16,481 nt of DNA from CAVORB01 sp964395315 (GCA_964395315.1 CAYNBI010000087.1:1-16481); one strand, 5' to 3'. Shown: positions 7,802 through 15,168, counted from the first letter of the stretch. Made by a program: numbers and translations. Notes: generated from the letters alone by a model not told the origin.

Positions 7802-9136
7802 TCAATCCTCGGTATCCACGGGCGTCGCCCACAGGTCATGGTCACCGGCCCCCGTGACCTCCACCGCGATGAAATCCCCCGCCTCCAGGTCCCAGGCGCC
7901 GGGTACGATGACGTTGCCGTCGATCTCCGGCGCGTCGGCATAGCTGCGAGCCATCACCCGATCTTCCTCCACCTCGTCCACCAGCACGGTCAGGCACTGA
8001 CCGATGCGGGCGGCAAGCTTCTCGCGGCTGATCTCGGCCTGAACCTCCATGAACCGCCCCAGGCGCTCCTCCCGCACCGCCTCCGGAACCGGATCGGGCA
8101 ATGCATTGGCGGCCGCACCGGACACGGGTGAGTAGGCGAAGCAGCCGACCCGGTCGAGCCGCGCCGAGCGCAGGAAGTCGAGCAGTACCTCGAAGTCGTC
8201 CTCGGTCTCGCCGGGAAAGCCGACGATGAAGGTGCTTCGCATCACGAGCTCTGGACAGACCTCGCGCCACCTGCGCAAGCGCTCGAGCACCTTCTCCCCC
8301 GCCGCGGGCCGGCGCATGGCCTTGAGGATCGCGGGACTGGCATGCTGCAGGGGCATGTCGAGATAGGGCAGAATGCGCCCCTCGGCCATCAGCGGAATCA
8401 GGGCATCCACGTGCGGATAGGGATAGACATAGTGCAGCCGGACCCACGCCTGAAGCTCGCCCATGGACCGCACTAGGGTCTCGATGTCTGTCCTTAGCGG
8501 CCGGCCTTCCCAGAAATCCGTGCGGTAGCGGAGATCCAGCCCGAAGGCGCTGGTGTCCTGCGAGACCACCAGCAGCTCGCGCACCCCGGCCGCGACCAGA
8601 CGCTGGGCCTCGCTCATCACGTCGCCAATCGGTCGGCTCGCCAGATCGCCGCGCAGGCTGGGGATGATGCAGAAGCTGCAGCGGTGGTTGCAGCCCTCGG
8701 AGATCTTGAGATAGGCGTAGTGACGAGGCGTGAGCTTCACCCCCTGCGGCGGCACCAGGCTGACGTAGGGGTCGTGTGGCGCCGGCAGCTCCGCATGCAC
8801 CGCCGCCATGACCTCCGCGTAGGCATGGGGTCCGGTCACCGCCAACACCTGGGGATGTGCGTCGCGCACCAGGTCGGCGCGGGCGCCCAGGCAGCCGGTA
8901 ACGATCACCCGCCCGTGCTCGGTCACCGCCTCGCCAATGGCCTCCAACGACTCATCCACCGCCGCGTCGATGAAGCCGCAGGTGTTGACGATGACCAGAT
9001 CGGCGTCGTCGTAGCTCGGAGAGATCGCGTAACCCTCCGCGCGCAGCTGGGTCAGGATGCGCTCGGAATCGACCGTTGCCTTGGGGCAGCCCAGGCTGAC
9101 GAACCCGACGCGGGGCATATCGCGATGATCTGTCAC
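7802..9136 (-). CDS. rimO: ribosomal protein uS12 methylthiotransferase
   Basis: RimO is a radical-SAM enzyme with two [4Fe-4S] clusters that adds a methylthio group to Asp88 of ribosomal protein uS12. The 444-aa product aligns with E. coli RimO over its whole length. The N-terminal UPF0004 domain has Cys17 (VSLGCPK), Cys53 (VNTCGF) and Cys82 (TGCLGA). The radical-SAM motif is GCNHRCSFCIIP (Cys149, Cys153, Cys156). HYVYPYPHVD and STFIVGFPGETEDDF lie in the barrel. A TRAM domain closes the protein (ADAPEIDGNVIV ... GDFIAVEV). The start is GTG 9136, with GAGGT seven to eight bases upstream overlapping the stop of the preceding pseudogene. An ATG at codon 7 is the alternative. Only 9 bases separate it from the cnoX-like remnant, so they probably form one transcript ending at the terminator at 7745-7775. 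Confidence 0.97.
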   Translation of the reverse strand: MTDHRDMPRVGFVSLGCPKATVDSERILTQLRAEGYAISPSYDDADLVIVNTCGFIDAAVDESLEAIGEAVTEHGRVIVTGCLGARADLVRDAHPQVLAVTGPHAYAEVMAAVHAELPAPHDPYVSLVPPQGVKLTPRHYAYLKISEGCNHRCSFCIIPSLRGDLASRPIGDVMSEAQRLVAAGVRELLVVSQDTSAFGLDLRYRTDFWEGRPLRTDIETLVRSMGELQAWVRLHYVYPYPHVDALIPLMAEGRILPYLDMPLQHASPAILKAMRRPAAGEKVLERLRRWREVCPELVMRSTFIVGFPGETEDDFEVLLDFLRSARLDRVGCFAYSPVSGAAANALPDPVPEAVREERLGRFMEVQAEISREKLAARIGQCLTVLVDEVEEDRVMARSYADAPEIDGNVIVPGAWDLEAGDFIAVEVTGAGDHDLWATPVDTED

Positions 9137-9145
9137 GATGGGACC

Positions 9146-9760
9146 TCAGTGGTCGAATAGATGCTGGCGATAACGCCGGACGCGCTCGTCGTCCGGATCC
9201 AAGGTATCCAGTACGCTCATGATGGCGCGGCGCGGCAGTCCGTTCAGATCACCTGGATCGCGCCCCACGAGATCGGCGAACTGGTCGAGAGCCGCCGAAT
9301 AGTCGTCAGCCACGGGATGAACAGCGGCCAACGCGGTCTCGGCGAGGACCCGGATTGCCTTCTCTCTGTCGCCGCCATGCCAGGTCTGGAGCGCAGCCGC
9401 CCGCACCCAATCGGCCAGCGGCACCGGATGGCGCTCGATGAGCGCCCAATAGTCCGCGTCGGCCGGCATGCGGTGAACGTGCTCCACCGGCTTGCCGTGT
9501 CAGAACAGCTTGCACCACTGCAGGCTTTTCACCCCGAATTCCCGGGCGATGTCCGCTTCCCTGTCGGTGTTCGCCGTGACCAGCGGAAAACGCCCCGCGT
9601 ACTCGCGGGCGAGACCCAGGAGCATGTCCGTCTGGCGTCGGGAAGGCCCTGCCAATGCGGAGACAAACTCATTTAACAACGGTATCTTAAAATAGTTTCC
9701 TAAGACGATTTGCAAGAACCTGTCGCTCGTGGCCTCGAGCGCGGGTGGCGGTACTGGCAT
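9146..9760 (-). pseudogene. decayed thioredoxin-fold/TPR gene of the CnoX (YbbN) type
   Basis: Two open stretches (9500-9760 and 9146-9499) lie in the same frame and are separated only by TGA at 9500-9502. Before the stop, LGNYFKIPLLNEF, LAREYAGRFPLVTANTD and REFGVKSL follow the thioredoxin fold of CnoX. However, the WCGPC position reads L-A-G-P-S, and the cis-Pro loop (usually SLPT) reads SLQW. After the stop, HGKPVEHVHRM continues the expected KLFRxGKPV strand. The C-terminal part (DDYSAALDQFADLVGRDPG ... DDERVRRYRQHLF) resembles the CnoX TPR tail but is short. The TGA stands where Arg (CGA) is common, so one C-to-T change explains it. Read straight, an 86-aa truncated product would result. 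The gene precedes rimO by 9 bases. Loss of both redox Cys could be ancestral, but together with the stop it suggests decay. Confidence 0.8.
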
Positions 9761-9868
9761 GGATCCTGGCCGCTTGATCGAACGGTTTCAAACTGATGGC
9801 AGGTTAACGTAATCTCTCGGCCCCGGGAAACCGGCGCGGGACCGGTGACCTTTCCGTTCTGAAGACGT

Positions 9869-9896
9869 CTTATTCATTCCAGTCTAGAAATGTCAA
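9869..9896 (-). promoter_or_regulatory. candidate promoter for the cnoX-like remnant and rimO
   Basis: On the minus strand TTGACA (9896-9891) is a perfect -35 hexamer, followed after 16 bases by AATAAG (9874-9869), four of six matches to the -10 consensus. A start near 9862 would give a leader of about 100 bases. Confidence 0.5.
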
Positions 9897-9899
9897 CGC

Positions 9900-9927
9900 T
9901 TGATCATAATTTAGTAATCGGTAGGAT
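9900..9927 (+). promoter_or_regulatory. candidate promoter for the 45-aa Cys-rich membrane protein
   Basis: TTGATC (9900-9905), a 16-base spacer and TAGGAT (9922-9927) form a reasonable sigma70-type promoter. It stands back-to-back with the minus-strand promoter three bases away. The -35 region includes the palindrome TGATCA. Confidence 0.4.
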
Positions 9928-10012
9928 GCTTATGCCTGCACCGGCCGCGCATAGCGGACGGGACCTTCCGACCCTCTTTCTTCAGCAGTAACGATTTGAC
10001 GGAGGTGGCGTA

Positions 10013-10150
10013 GTGAAGAATTGCAAGCTCTGCAGATACAGCAAGCTATGCAACGACCTTCCAGGCGTTTGTGTACTGATCCCCTACGTCGCCGTCGCTG
10101 TGGTTGCCATCGCCGTGGGCTATCTCTTCATCACCCAAGAGTTGATGTAG
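10013..10150 (+). CDS. 45-aa cysteine-rich single-span membrane protein, unrecognised
   Basis: GTG 10013 is preceded by GGAGG (10001-10005) with a 7-base spacer and opens a 45-codon frame ending in TAG. The N terminus carries four Cys: MKNCKLCRYSKLCNDLPGVC, with a C-x2-C-x5-C-x6-C pattern (positions 4, 7, 13, 20). A strongly hydrophobic helix (about 20-40, VLIPYVAVAVVAIAVGYLFI) and a short polar tail follow. Signs of a real gene are the good Shine-Dalgarno, the upstream promoter candidate, the sharp division into Cys/Lys-rich head and membrane helix, and the isolated position. The Cys cluster could bind a metal such as Zn or an Fe-S centre, but this is inference. With a positive N-terminal head, the Cys end is likely cytoplasmic. 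I do not recognise the family. Confidence 0.7.
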   Translation: MKNCKLCRYSKLCNDLPGVCVLIPYVAVAVVAIAVGYLFITQELM

Positions 10151-10333
10151 CGACTTTGCAGGGCTGGCTTCCCGGCCGGACGCCGGTTTCCGCCAGGCTC
10201 GCAGCGCCCCTGACCTTCGCAAAGGGATCAAACCGGCTTGCCGGATATTGTGGCGCCGGCAACGGACTTCCGCCTTGCGGTGTAATGAACCACTTTGATA
10301 AAAAGATGCTGCAATAACTTGTTTTATCTGTCA

Positions 10334-10339
10334 TATAAT
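10334..10339 (+). promoter_or_regulatory. consensus -10 element before the cobalamin adenosyltransferase
   Basis: TATAAT lies 29 bases before ATG 10369. The -35 position (GCAATA at a 17-base spacing) is poor, so promoter strength may depend on an activator. The leader would be about 20-25 bases with no clear Shine-Dalgarno. Confidence 0.4.
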
Positions 10340-10368
10340 GGTGAGATCACCCAGTCTCCAAAACCCCC

Positions 10369-10917
10369 ATGCCTGATCGCCTGACCCGAATCTACACCCG
10401 CACCGGCGATGACGGCAGCACCTGCCTCGCCGACGGCACCCGGCTGCCGAAGGACGAACGGCGGATCGAGGCATTGGGAGCTCTGGACGAGCTCAACTGC
10501 CTGATCGGGCTCATCATCGCCCATGCGGACCCAGGGCAGCAGGCCGAACTGATCCGGATCCAGCATCAGCTGTTCGAGCTCGGTGCCGAGCTCGCCCTGC
10601 CATCCAGACAGCGGATCAGGTCGGCGGACGTCGACTGGCTGGAGCAGGTCCTCGACAGACACAACGACGAGCTACCGCCGCTGAAGGAATTCATCCTGCC
10701 GGGCGGCAATCCAGCAGCCGCCTTCTGTCATCTCGCGCGCGCCGTTTGCCGCCGCACCGAGCGACGTCTGGTCACGCTCGGCGCGCACGAACCCGTCAAC
10801 CGGGAGACGCTGCGCTATCTCAACCGGCTTTCCGATCTGCTGTTCGTGCTGGCGCGCGTGTTCGCGCGGCGGGACGGCGGCAGCGAGACCTACTGGGAGC
10901 CCGAGACGCCCCCATGA
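10369..10917 (+). CDS. cob(I)yrinic acid a,c-diamide adenosyltransferase, PduO type
   Basis: PduO-type enzymes transfer the 5'-deoxyadenosyl group from ATP to cob(I)alamin, making coenzyme B12. The 182-aa product has the family pattern. RIYTRTGDDGST (7-18) is the N-terminal ATP loop. RIEALGALDELNCLIG starts the first helix of the five-helix bundle, and FILPGG (108-113) is the conserved loop. CRRTERRL (127-134) carries the catalytic/ATP-contact Arg and Glu. LRYLNRLSDLLFVLAR (148-163) is the signature helix at the cobalamin site. The length is normal. No cobalamin riboswitch consensus is visible in the leader and no other B12 genes are in the window, so it may serve scavenged corrinoid. It is the first gene of a plus-strand run with the FkpB-like gene and ispH. 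Confidence 0.94.
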   Translation: MPDRLTRIYTRTGDDGSTCLADGTRLPKDERRIEALGALDELNCLIGLIIAHADPGQQAELIRIQHQLFELGAELALPSRQRIRSADVDWLEQVLDRHNDELPPLKEFILPGGNPAAAFCHLARAVCRRTERRLVTLGAHEPVNRETLRYLNRLSDLLFVLARVFARRDGGSETYWEPETPP

Positions 10918-11101
10918 GCCCGCACACACCTGCCGGGGGCGTCCGATTGCCGGCAGCGGCAGCGGCGCGCGAGCGACGGCAGCCGCGGGGGTCGGATCGC
11001 GGTCGCTGGCAGGCGGACACGAGGCGTCGAGGCCCTGCCGAAAGGACCCACCCAGGAGCACGGGAGAAGGCACCGGCATCCAGCACGGCAGCCGCGTACG
11101 A

Positions 11102-11524
11102 ATGCACCTGGAGATCAGGCTCGGCGACGGCACATGCGTCCTGTCGACCTTCGGCCAAGAGCCGTTGGAGATCACCCTCGGCGACGGCACCCTGGCGGAC
11201 GGCCTGGAGCGGCTCCTGCTCGGACTCGGGCCGGATGCCAGTGAGCGCTTCCTTGTCGACGGCGAGGAGCTGTACGGCAGACGCGTCGATGAGAAGATCC
11301 AGTGGATGGAGCGCACCGCGTTCCCTGACGGCCTCGAGCCGTCCCCAGGTCAGGTGGTGGCCTTCGATACGCCGGGCGGACAGGAGATCGCCGGGACCGT
11401 CCTCAGCGCCAATCCTGACCTCGTACAGGTGGACTTTAACCACCCGCTCTCGGGGCGGTCCCTGCAGATTCGGGTCGAGATCCTCGCGGTCACCGCTCCG
11501 CCGGCCGTTGGGAGAAACCCCTAG
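11102..11524 (+). CDS. fkpB: FKBP-type peptidyl-prolyl isomerase, FkpB/SlpA-like
   Basis: The protein aligns with E. coli FkpB (SlpA), a small cytoplasmic FKBP with an inserted-flap domain that speeds proline isomerisation. Visible blocks are LEIRLGDGTCVLST, LEITLGDGTLADGLERLLLGL, ERFLVDGEELYG, the flap region (IQWMERTAFPDGLEPSPGQVVAF), and VDFNHPLSGRSLQIRVEIL, the family's best signature. ispH follows after 49 bases, the same order as in E. coli. From ATG 11102 the product is 140 aa, but that start lacks a Shine-Dalgarno and cuts the first strand. The frame stays open upstream and reads IQHGSRVR just before the ATG, which looks like the family's usual N terminus. No ATG, GTG or TTG occurs in that upstream frame back to 10918, so the true start is unsettled. 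The 184-base gap behind the adenosyltransferase shows no other gene. Confidence 0.85.
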   Translation: MHLEIRLGDGTCVLSTFGQEPLEITLGDGTLADGLERLLLGLGPDASERFLVDGEELYGRRVDEKIQWMERTAFPDGLEPSPGQVVAFDTPGGQEIAGTVLSANPDLVQVDFNHPLSGRSLQIRVEILAVTAPPAVGRNP

Positions 11525-11573
11525 CATTCACCCCCTGTTCACGGCGCCGGAACTTCGCCTATCCTCTTCAGAC

Positions 11574-12524
11574 ATGAATATCCTGCTTGCCAACCCGCGC
11601 GGCTTCTGCGCCGGCGTCGACCGCGCCATCGAGATCGTGGAGCGCGCGCTCGAACGCTTCGGCGCTCCGATCTATGTGCGCCACGAGGTGGTCCACAACC
11701 GATTCGTCGTCGAGAGCCTAAAGCAGCGCGGCGCCGTCTTCGTCGATCACCTCGCCCAGGTGCCGCAGGGCAGCACCGTGATCTTCAGCGCCCACGGGGT
11801 CGCCCAGCAGGTGCGCGAGGAGGCCGAGGCCCGCGGGCTCCGGGTCTTCGATGCCACCTGCCCCCTGGTCACCAAGGTCCACCTGGAGGTGGCCCGTTAC
11901 TGCAAGAATGCCTTCGAGGTGATCCTGATCGGGCACCGCGGGCACCCCGAGGTCGAGGGGACCATGGGACAGTGCCGGGAGAGCGCCGGGCGCATCCACC
12001 TGGTCGAATGCGTTGGCGACGTGGCCGGTCTGAACGTGCTCAATCCAGACCGGGTCGCCTACGTGACCCAAACCACCCTCTCCGTGGATGACACGGCGGC
12101 GATCGTCGCGGCGCTTGCGGCGCGCTATCCCGCCATCCAGGGACCGCGGAAGAGCGACATCTGCTACGCCACGCAGAATCGCCAGGACGCCGTGAAGGAC
12201 CTCGCCGCGCACTGCGATCTGGTCCTGGTCGTCGGCTCGCCGAACAGCTCCAACTCCAACCGTCTGCGCGAGATAGCCGAGAAGCAGGGCACGACCGCTT
12301 ACCTGATCGACGGCCCCGAGGATATCCGGCGCGAATGGCTGGAGGCCGGACCCCGCGTCGGCCTGACCGCCGGCGCATCGGCACCGGAGGTCCTGGTCGA
12401 GCGGGTGATTCAGCGCCTCCGGGACTGGGGGGCCGGAGAGGTCGAGGAGCAGTCGGGGATTCGCGAGCAGGTGGTGTTCGCGCTGCCGAAGGAACTGGCG
12501 GGGAAGTCGCCGCTCCCTGGCTGA
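11574..12524 (+). CDS. ispH: 4-hydroxy-3-methylbut-2-enyl diphosphate reductase
   Basis: IspH (LytB) is the last enzyme of the MEP isoprenoid pathway. It reduces HMBPP to IPP and DMAPP with a [4Fe-4S] cluster. The 316-aa product has the three cluster ligands Cys12 (RGFCAGV), Cys96 (DATCPLV) and Cys197 (DICYAT). Substrate residues at the same numbers as in the E. coli enzyme are His41 (VVHNRF), His74 (SAHGV), His124 and Glu126 (GHPEVEGT), and S-x-N near 225-227 (SPNSSNSNRL). I chose ATG 11574 because MNILLANPRGFCAGVDRA is the standard N terminus. The same frame is open far upstream, but that stretch overlaps the other two genes and has no homology. The upstream FkpB-like gene is the usual partner. 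No strong Shine-Dalgarno is visible. Confidence 0.97.
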   Translation: MNILLANPRGFCAGVDRAIEIVERALERFGAPIYVRHEVVHNRFVVESLKQRGAVFVDHLAQVPQGSTVIFSAHGVAQQVREEAEARGLRVFDATCPLVTKVHLEVARYCKNAFEVILIGHRGHPEVEGTMGQCRESAGRIHLVECVGDVAGLNVLNPDRVAYVTQTTLSVDDTAAIVAALAARYPAIQGPRKSDICYATQNRQDAVKDLAAHCDLVLVVGSPNSSNSNRLREIAEKQGTTAYLIDGPEDIRREWLEAGPRVGLTAGASAPEVLVERVIQRLRDWGAGEVEEQSGIREQVVFALPKELAGKSPLPG

Positions 12525-12715
12525 GGCGGCGAGGGAGCGACCGTGCCTTCCCCTCTCCCACCCGAGTGCAGAGCCTTCGCGGACGCTCGCAACGGGCTCT
12601 CCGCACCACCATTTTGGCAAATCCCCTGTGCTATTCTTGGGCTTCGAGCAGTCGCGCGCCTTACCCTTGCGCGACGCATGAGGCAAAGCAACGACGGTAG
12701 GCGGCGATTCCAGCA

Positions 12716-13801
12716 ATGAGCGACATCCTCGTCATCGGCGGCGGCGTCATCGGCCTGCTCACGGCCCGTGAGCTGGCGTCGTCCGGGGCCGATGTGACCC
12801 TGGTAGAAATGGGCGAGACCGGGCGAGAGTCCTCGTGGGCCGGCGGCGGAATCATCTCCCCCCTCTATCCCTGGCGCTACGACGAATCCGTGACCGCCTT
12901 GGCCCGCTGGAGCCAAGCCGCCTATCCCGGGCTGTGCGAGACGCTGCGGGATGAGAGCGGCATCGATCCCGAGTACATCACCACGGGCATGCTGATCCTC
13001 GACGAGCACGAGCAGGAGGACGCACTCTCGTGGGCCGCAACCCACGGCGCGGTGGTCGAGATCATCGACGCGGACGCCGCCCACACCTACGAGCCCGGCC
13101 TCGGCCTGCGGCCCAAGACCGCGATGTGGCTGCCCGAGATCGCCCAGGTACGCAACCCGCGCCTCACCAAAGCGCTGCGCCGCTCGATCGAGCGCGAGGT
13201 GCGCGTCCGCGAGCACGAAGAAGTCGTGGAGCTGTTGGTGGATCAGGGGCGAGCCGCCGGAGCTCGCACCCGCAAAGAGACCCTCCACGCCGACAAGGTC
13301 GTGGTCTGCACCGGCGCCTGGACCGCCAAGCTGCTCGAGCAGCTCGGCACCAAGCCGGAAATCGAGCCGGTACGCGGGCAGATCATGCTGTTCTTCGCCA
13401 ATCCCGGGCAGGTCAACCACATCGTGCTCTTTCGGGAACGCTACGTCATACCGCGCAAGGATGGCCGCATCCTCATCGGCAGCACCCTGGAGCACACGGG
13501 ATTCCTGAAAACGACGACCGCAGAGGCCAAGGAAGAACTGTATCGCATCGCGGTCGAGATGTTCCCCCTGCTCAGGCGCACCCCCATCGAGAACCACTGG
13601 GCGGGCCTGCGCCCCGGTTCGCCGAGCGGCATTCCCTACATCGGCTCATACCCGGGCATCCGGGGGCTCTACTTCAACGCCGGTCATTTCCGCAATGGGT
13701 TGGTCACCGGTCCCGCCTCCGCGCGCCTGGCCGCGGACCTTATACTGACACGTGAGCCCGTCGTCGACCCTACGCCCTATGCCCTGGAAGCGCTGCGCTG
13801 A
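12716..13801 (+). CDS. thiO: FAD-dependent glycine oxidase (ThiO type)
   Basis: ThiO oxidises glycine to iminoacetate (dehydroglycine), which supplies the C2-N fragment of the thiamine thiazole ring in organisms lacking ThiH. The 361-aa product begins with ILVIGGGVIGLLTARELA, a Rossmann GxGxxG (8-13), and the FAD-ribose acid lies in TLVEMG (Glu31). Family blocks follow: SSWAGGGIISPLYPWRY (39-55), VVVCTGAW (195-202), VRGQIM (219-224), the AGLRPGSPSGIPYIG region (296-310) with Arg299 as the likely carboxylate-binding residue, and GHFRNGLVTGP (323-333). The YPWRY form is common in proteobacterial ThiO. No other thi gene is in the window. Related D-amino-acid oxidases are the alternative, but length and motifs favour ThiO. 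The 191 bases upstream show no clear promoter or terminator. Confidence 0.88.
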   Translation: MSDILVIGGGVIGLLTARELASSGADVTLVEMGETGRESSWAGGGIISPLYPWRYDESVTALARWSQAAYPGLCETLRDESGIDPEYITTGMLILDEHEQEDALSWAATHGAVVEIIDADAAHTYEPGLGLRPKTAMWLPEIAQVRNPRLTKALRRSIEREVRVREHEEVVELLVDQGRAAGARTRKETLHADKVVVCTGAWTAKLLEQLGTKPEIEPVRGQIMLFFANPGQVNHIVLFRERYVIPRKDGRILIGSTLEHTGFLKTTTAEAKEELYRIAVEMFPLLRRTPIENHWAGLRPGSPSGIPYIGSYPGIRGLYFNAGHFRNGLVTGPASARLAADLILTREPVVDPTPYALEALR

Positions 13802-13829
13802 CGAGGCCGACATCAGCGTAACGCCCGCC

Positions 13830-13858
13830 TTGTCCCATTTCGCCTGTTTGAATATACT
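13830..13858 (+). promoter_or_regulatory. promoter of tRNA-Thr
   Basis: TTGTCC (13830-13835), a 17-base spacer and TATACT (13853-13858) stand 13 bases before the tRNA. A GC-rich stretch follows the -10, as expected for a stable-RNA promoter under stringent control. Confidence 0.7.
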
Positions 13859-13871
13859 TGCGTGTCCCCTA

Positions 13872-13947
<76 letters not shown>

Positions 13948-14008
13948 ATAAAAACAAGCAGTTCGCGTTCGATCAGGGTTCGTTGGGGCAACCGATTGGG
14001 GCAAAAAA

Positions 14009-14053
14009 GCTGCCGGGATGCCCTTCGTTGGAATCCAACGAGGGAGCGGCAGC
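14009..14053. repeat. compound inverted repeat after tRNA-Thr
   Basis: Outer arms GCTGCC (14009-14014) and GGCAGC (14048-14053) enclose a second stem, CCCTTCGTTGG / CCAACGAGGG, with an AAT loop and one bulged T. The second stem has ten paired bases. A T-run does not follow, so it is not a standard terminator. Confidence 0.65.
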
Positions 14054-14165
14054 CTTAGCACAAGACATGCGGCGGAGACGCCCGTTGCCCGCGGGCAGAA
14101 CGCGAGCGCACTTCCCTCCAAAGACACAAGACACGCAGGGCGAGCTGCGGTCTTCCTGTCTCCCA

Positions 14166-14190
14166 CCCCGGCGCCCCAACCCCCGACCCC
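14166..14190 (-). other. G-quadruplex motif
   Basis: Read on the minus strand, four G-runs of at least four (at 14187-14190, 14180-14184, 14174-14177 and 14166-14169) are separated by loops of 2, 2 and 4 bases. A further GGG lies one base beyond. This meets the usual G4 rule well. The biological role is unknown. Confidence 0.6.
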
Positions 14191-14324
14191 TGGTGGGGCC
14201 CCGGACGGGCTGCGCGGAAGCGTATGGGGAACCGCCACAACATTTCCTTCCTGGGACTTTTCTCCGGAACGGCAAATGGGCCGGGGACGATAGGGCGAGT
14301 TGCGCCACCGCGGACCGTCTCACT

Positions 14325-14377
14325 TATCCTCATTGCAGACATCCGCTTCCGCGGAGCCATAGAGGGCTCACGACCCA
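14325..14377 (+). repeat. diverged direct repeat, copy A
   Basis: The 53-base core starts TATCCTCATTGCAGACATCC and ends ACGACCCA. By hand alignment it differs from the copy at 16175-16228 at nine positions plus one indel. The similarity reaches weakly upstream (GCCAC then GCGGAC in both copies). Confidence 0.7.
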
Positions 14378-14513
14378 AAAGAGAAGTCGCCGGAATGCCC
14401 GCCTGAGTATCAGGATTTTTCGCACTCAACTTCGAGGGGATCGCCTGCCCTACGACCGCAATCGACCCGTTGCGATCAGTCAGCCATCCAACGACAGGTC
14501 TCTGCGATGCAAA

Positions 14514-14541
14514 GGACAGAGGGCATCTCAGGTCTCTGTCC
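14514..14541 (-). terminator. probable terminator of the tetR gene
   Basis: On the minus strand GGACAGAG, a 12-base loop and CTCTGTCC form an 8-bp stem followed by a short TTT, 34 bases past the tetR stop. The U-run is weak. CAGGTCTCTG also occurs twice directly (14495-14504 and 14529-14538). Confidence 0.45.
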
Positions 14542-14574
14542 GCGCAAAGAGATTCCGGCCAACGGTCTCGGCAC

Positions 14575-15168
14575 CTAGAAAGTTGTGACAGCAAAATCGA
14601 TCACGTTATCGAGGATCTCGCGCTTCGGGTTGCCGCGAGCCATTACCGCGAGGCCGAACTGTAGCGCCAATAGGTAATCGGCCCGAACCTCCGCAGAGCT
14701 TGTATCGCCAAGATTGCCAGCCAACACCTCCTGGCGAAAGAAGTCGACCAGGGTGCTGCGCGTTCGTTGATTGATCTTGGAGACCGCCTCAACCGCTCCA
14801 GCGGGCAGGCAGTCACCGCCCGCTTCACAAGTAATCTCCGCGACGAGGCACCCGCCCGGCAGCGACGGGTCGCAGACCATCCGCGCAATCGACCGCAGGT
14901 AAGCGCTGAGGCGCGCACGCAAACTCCCGTGCGCCGTGCGCAGCGCTTCGAGGTGTGGGCTGCCGTGCTTGTCGATGTAGCGGTTCAGCGCACGAAGGAA
15001 CAGCGCCTCCTTGTTGCCGAAGGCGGCGTAGAGGCTGGGTTTGTTGATTCCCATGGCATCAGTGAGGTCACTGAGCGACGTGCTGCTGTAGCCGTTGGAC
15101 CAGAACACTTCCATGGCCGCGTCCAGAGCGACGCGTTCATCAAACTGTCGTTGCCGTCCGCTACCCAT
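14575..15168 (-). CDS. TetR/AcrR-family transcriptional regulator
   Basis: The 197-aa protein has the TetR N-terminal DNA-binding domain. DERVALDAAMEVFWSNGYSSTSL leads into the helix-turn-helix DLTDAMGINKPSLYAAFGNKEALF (about 34-57). The remaining 140 residues form the ligand/dimer domain. That domain has four Cys close together: C99, C107 (in PGGCLVAE, a motif frequent in this subfamily), C114 and C120. The cluster could sense electrophiles or oxidants, as Cys does in NemR, but this is inference. GAGG lies eight bases before ATG 15168. It diverges from the dehydrogenase gene across 119 bases that contain two matching operators, so it most likely represses both that gene and itself. Confidence 0.93.
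   Translation of the reverse strand: MGSGRQRQFDERVALDAAMEVFWSNGYSSTSLSDLTDAMGINKPSLYAAFGNKEALFLRALNRYIDKHGSPHLEALRTAHGSLRARLSAYLRSIARMVCDPSLPGGCLVAEITCEAGGDCLPAGAVEAVSKINQRTRSTLVDFFRQEVLAGNLGDTSSAEVRADYLLALQFGLAVMARGNPKREILDNVIDFAVTTF

Larger units (their letters stand above)
13948..14574. other. gene-free region between tRNA-Thr and tetR
   Basis: About 630 bases without a supportable gene. The ORFs across it have no family features. It contains a strong hairpin (14009-14053), a G-quadruplex motif on the minus strand (14166-14190), the first copy of a diverged repeat (14325-14377) and a probable tetR terminator (14514-14541). Composition is less uniform than in the coding parts, consistent with a region of repeats and past rearrangement. 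Confidence 0.6.

Noticed and set aside
9500..9502. In-frame TGA read as selenocysteine
   Set aside because: It falls at a non-catalytic surface position where Arg is usual. I see no bacterial SECIS-like hairpin just downstream, and the catalytic Cys positions are already lost.
9891..9914. FNR/Anr-type box in the divergent promoter region
   Set aside because: TTGAT-N4-ATTTA matches only one half-site, and GTCAA-CGC-TTGAT has the half-sites in the wrong order and spacing.
10151..10368. Cobalamin riboswitch upstream of the adenosyltransferase
   Set aside because: I find no conserved B12-box pattern. Only a 7-bp stem (TTGCCGG/CCGGCAA at 10238-10262) is present.
10746..11573. Upstream extension of the ispH frame, or a separate gene starting at ATG 10914 with an ATGA overlap
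   Set aside because: The translation is Arg/Ser/Ala-rich without family features and overlaps the adenosyltransferase and FkpB-like genes. IspH homology begins exactly at 11574.
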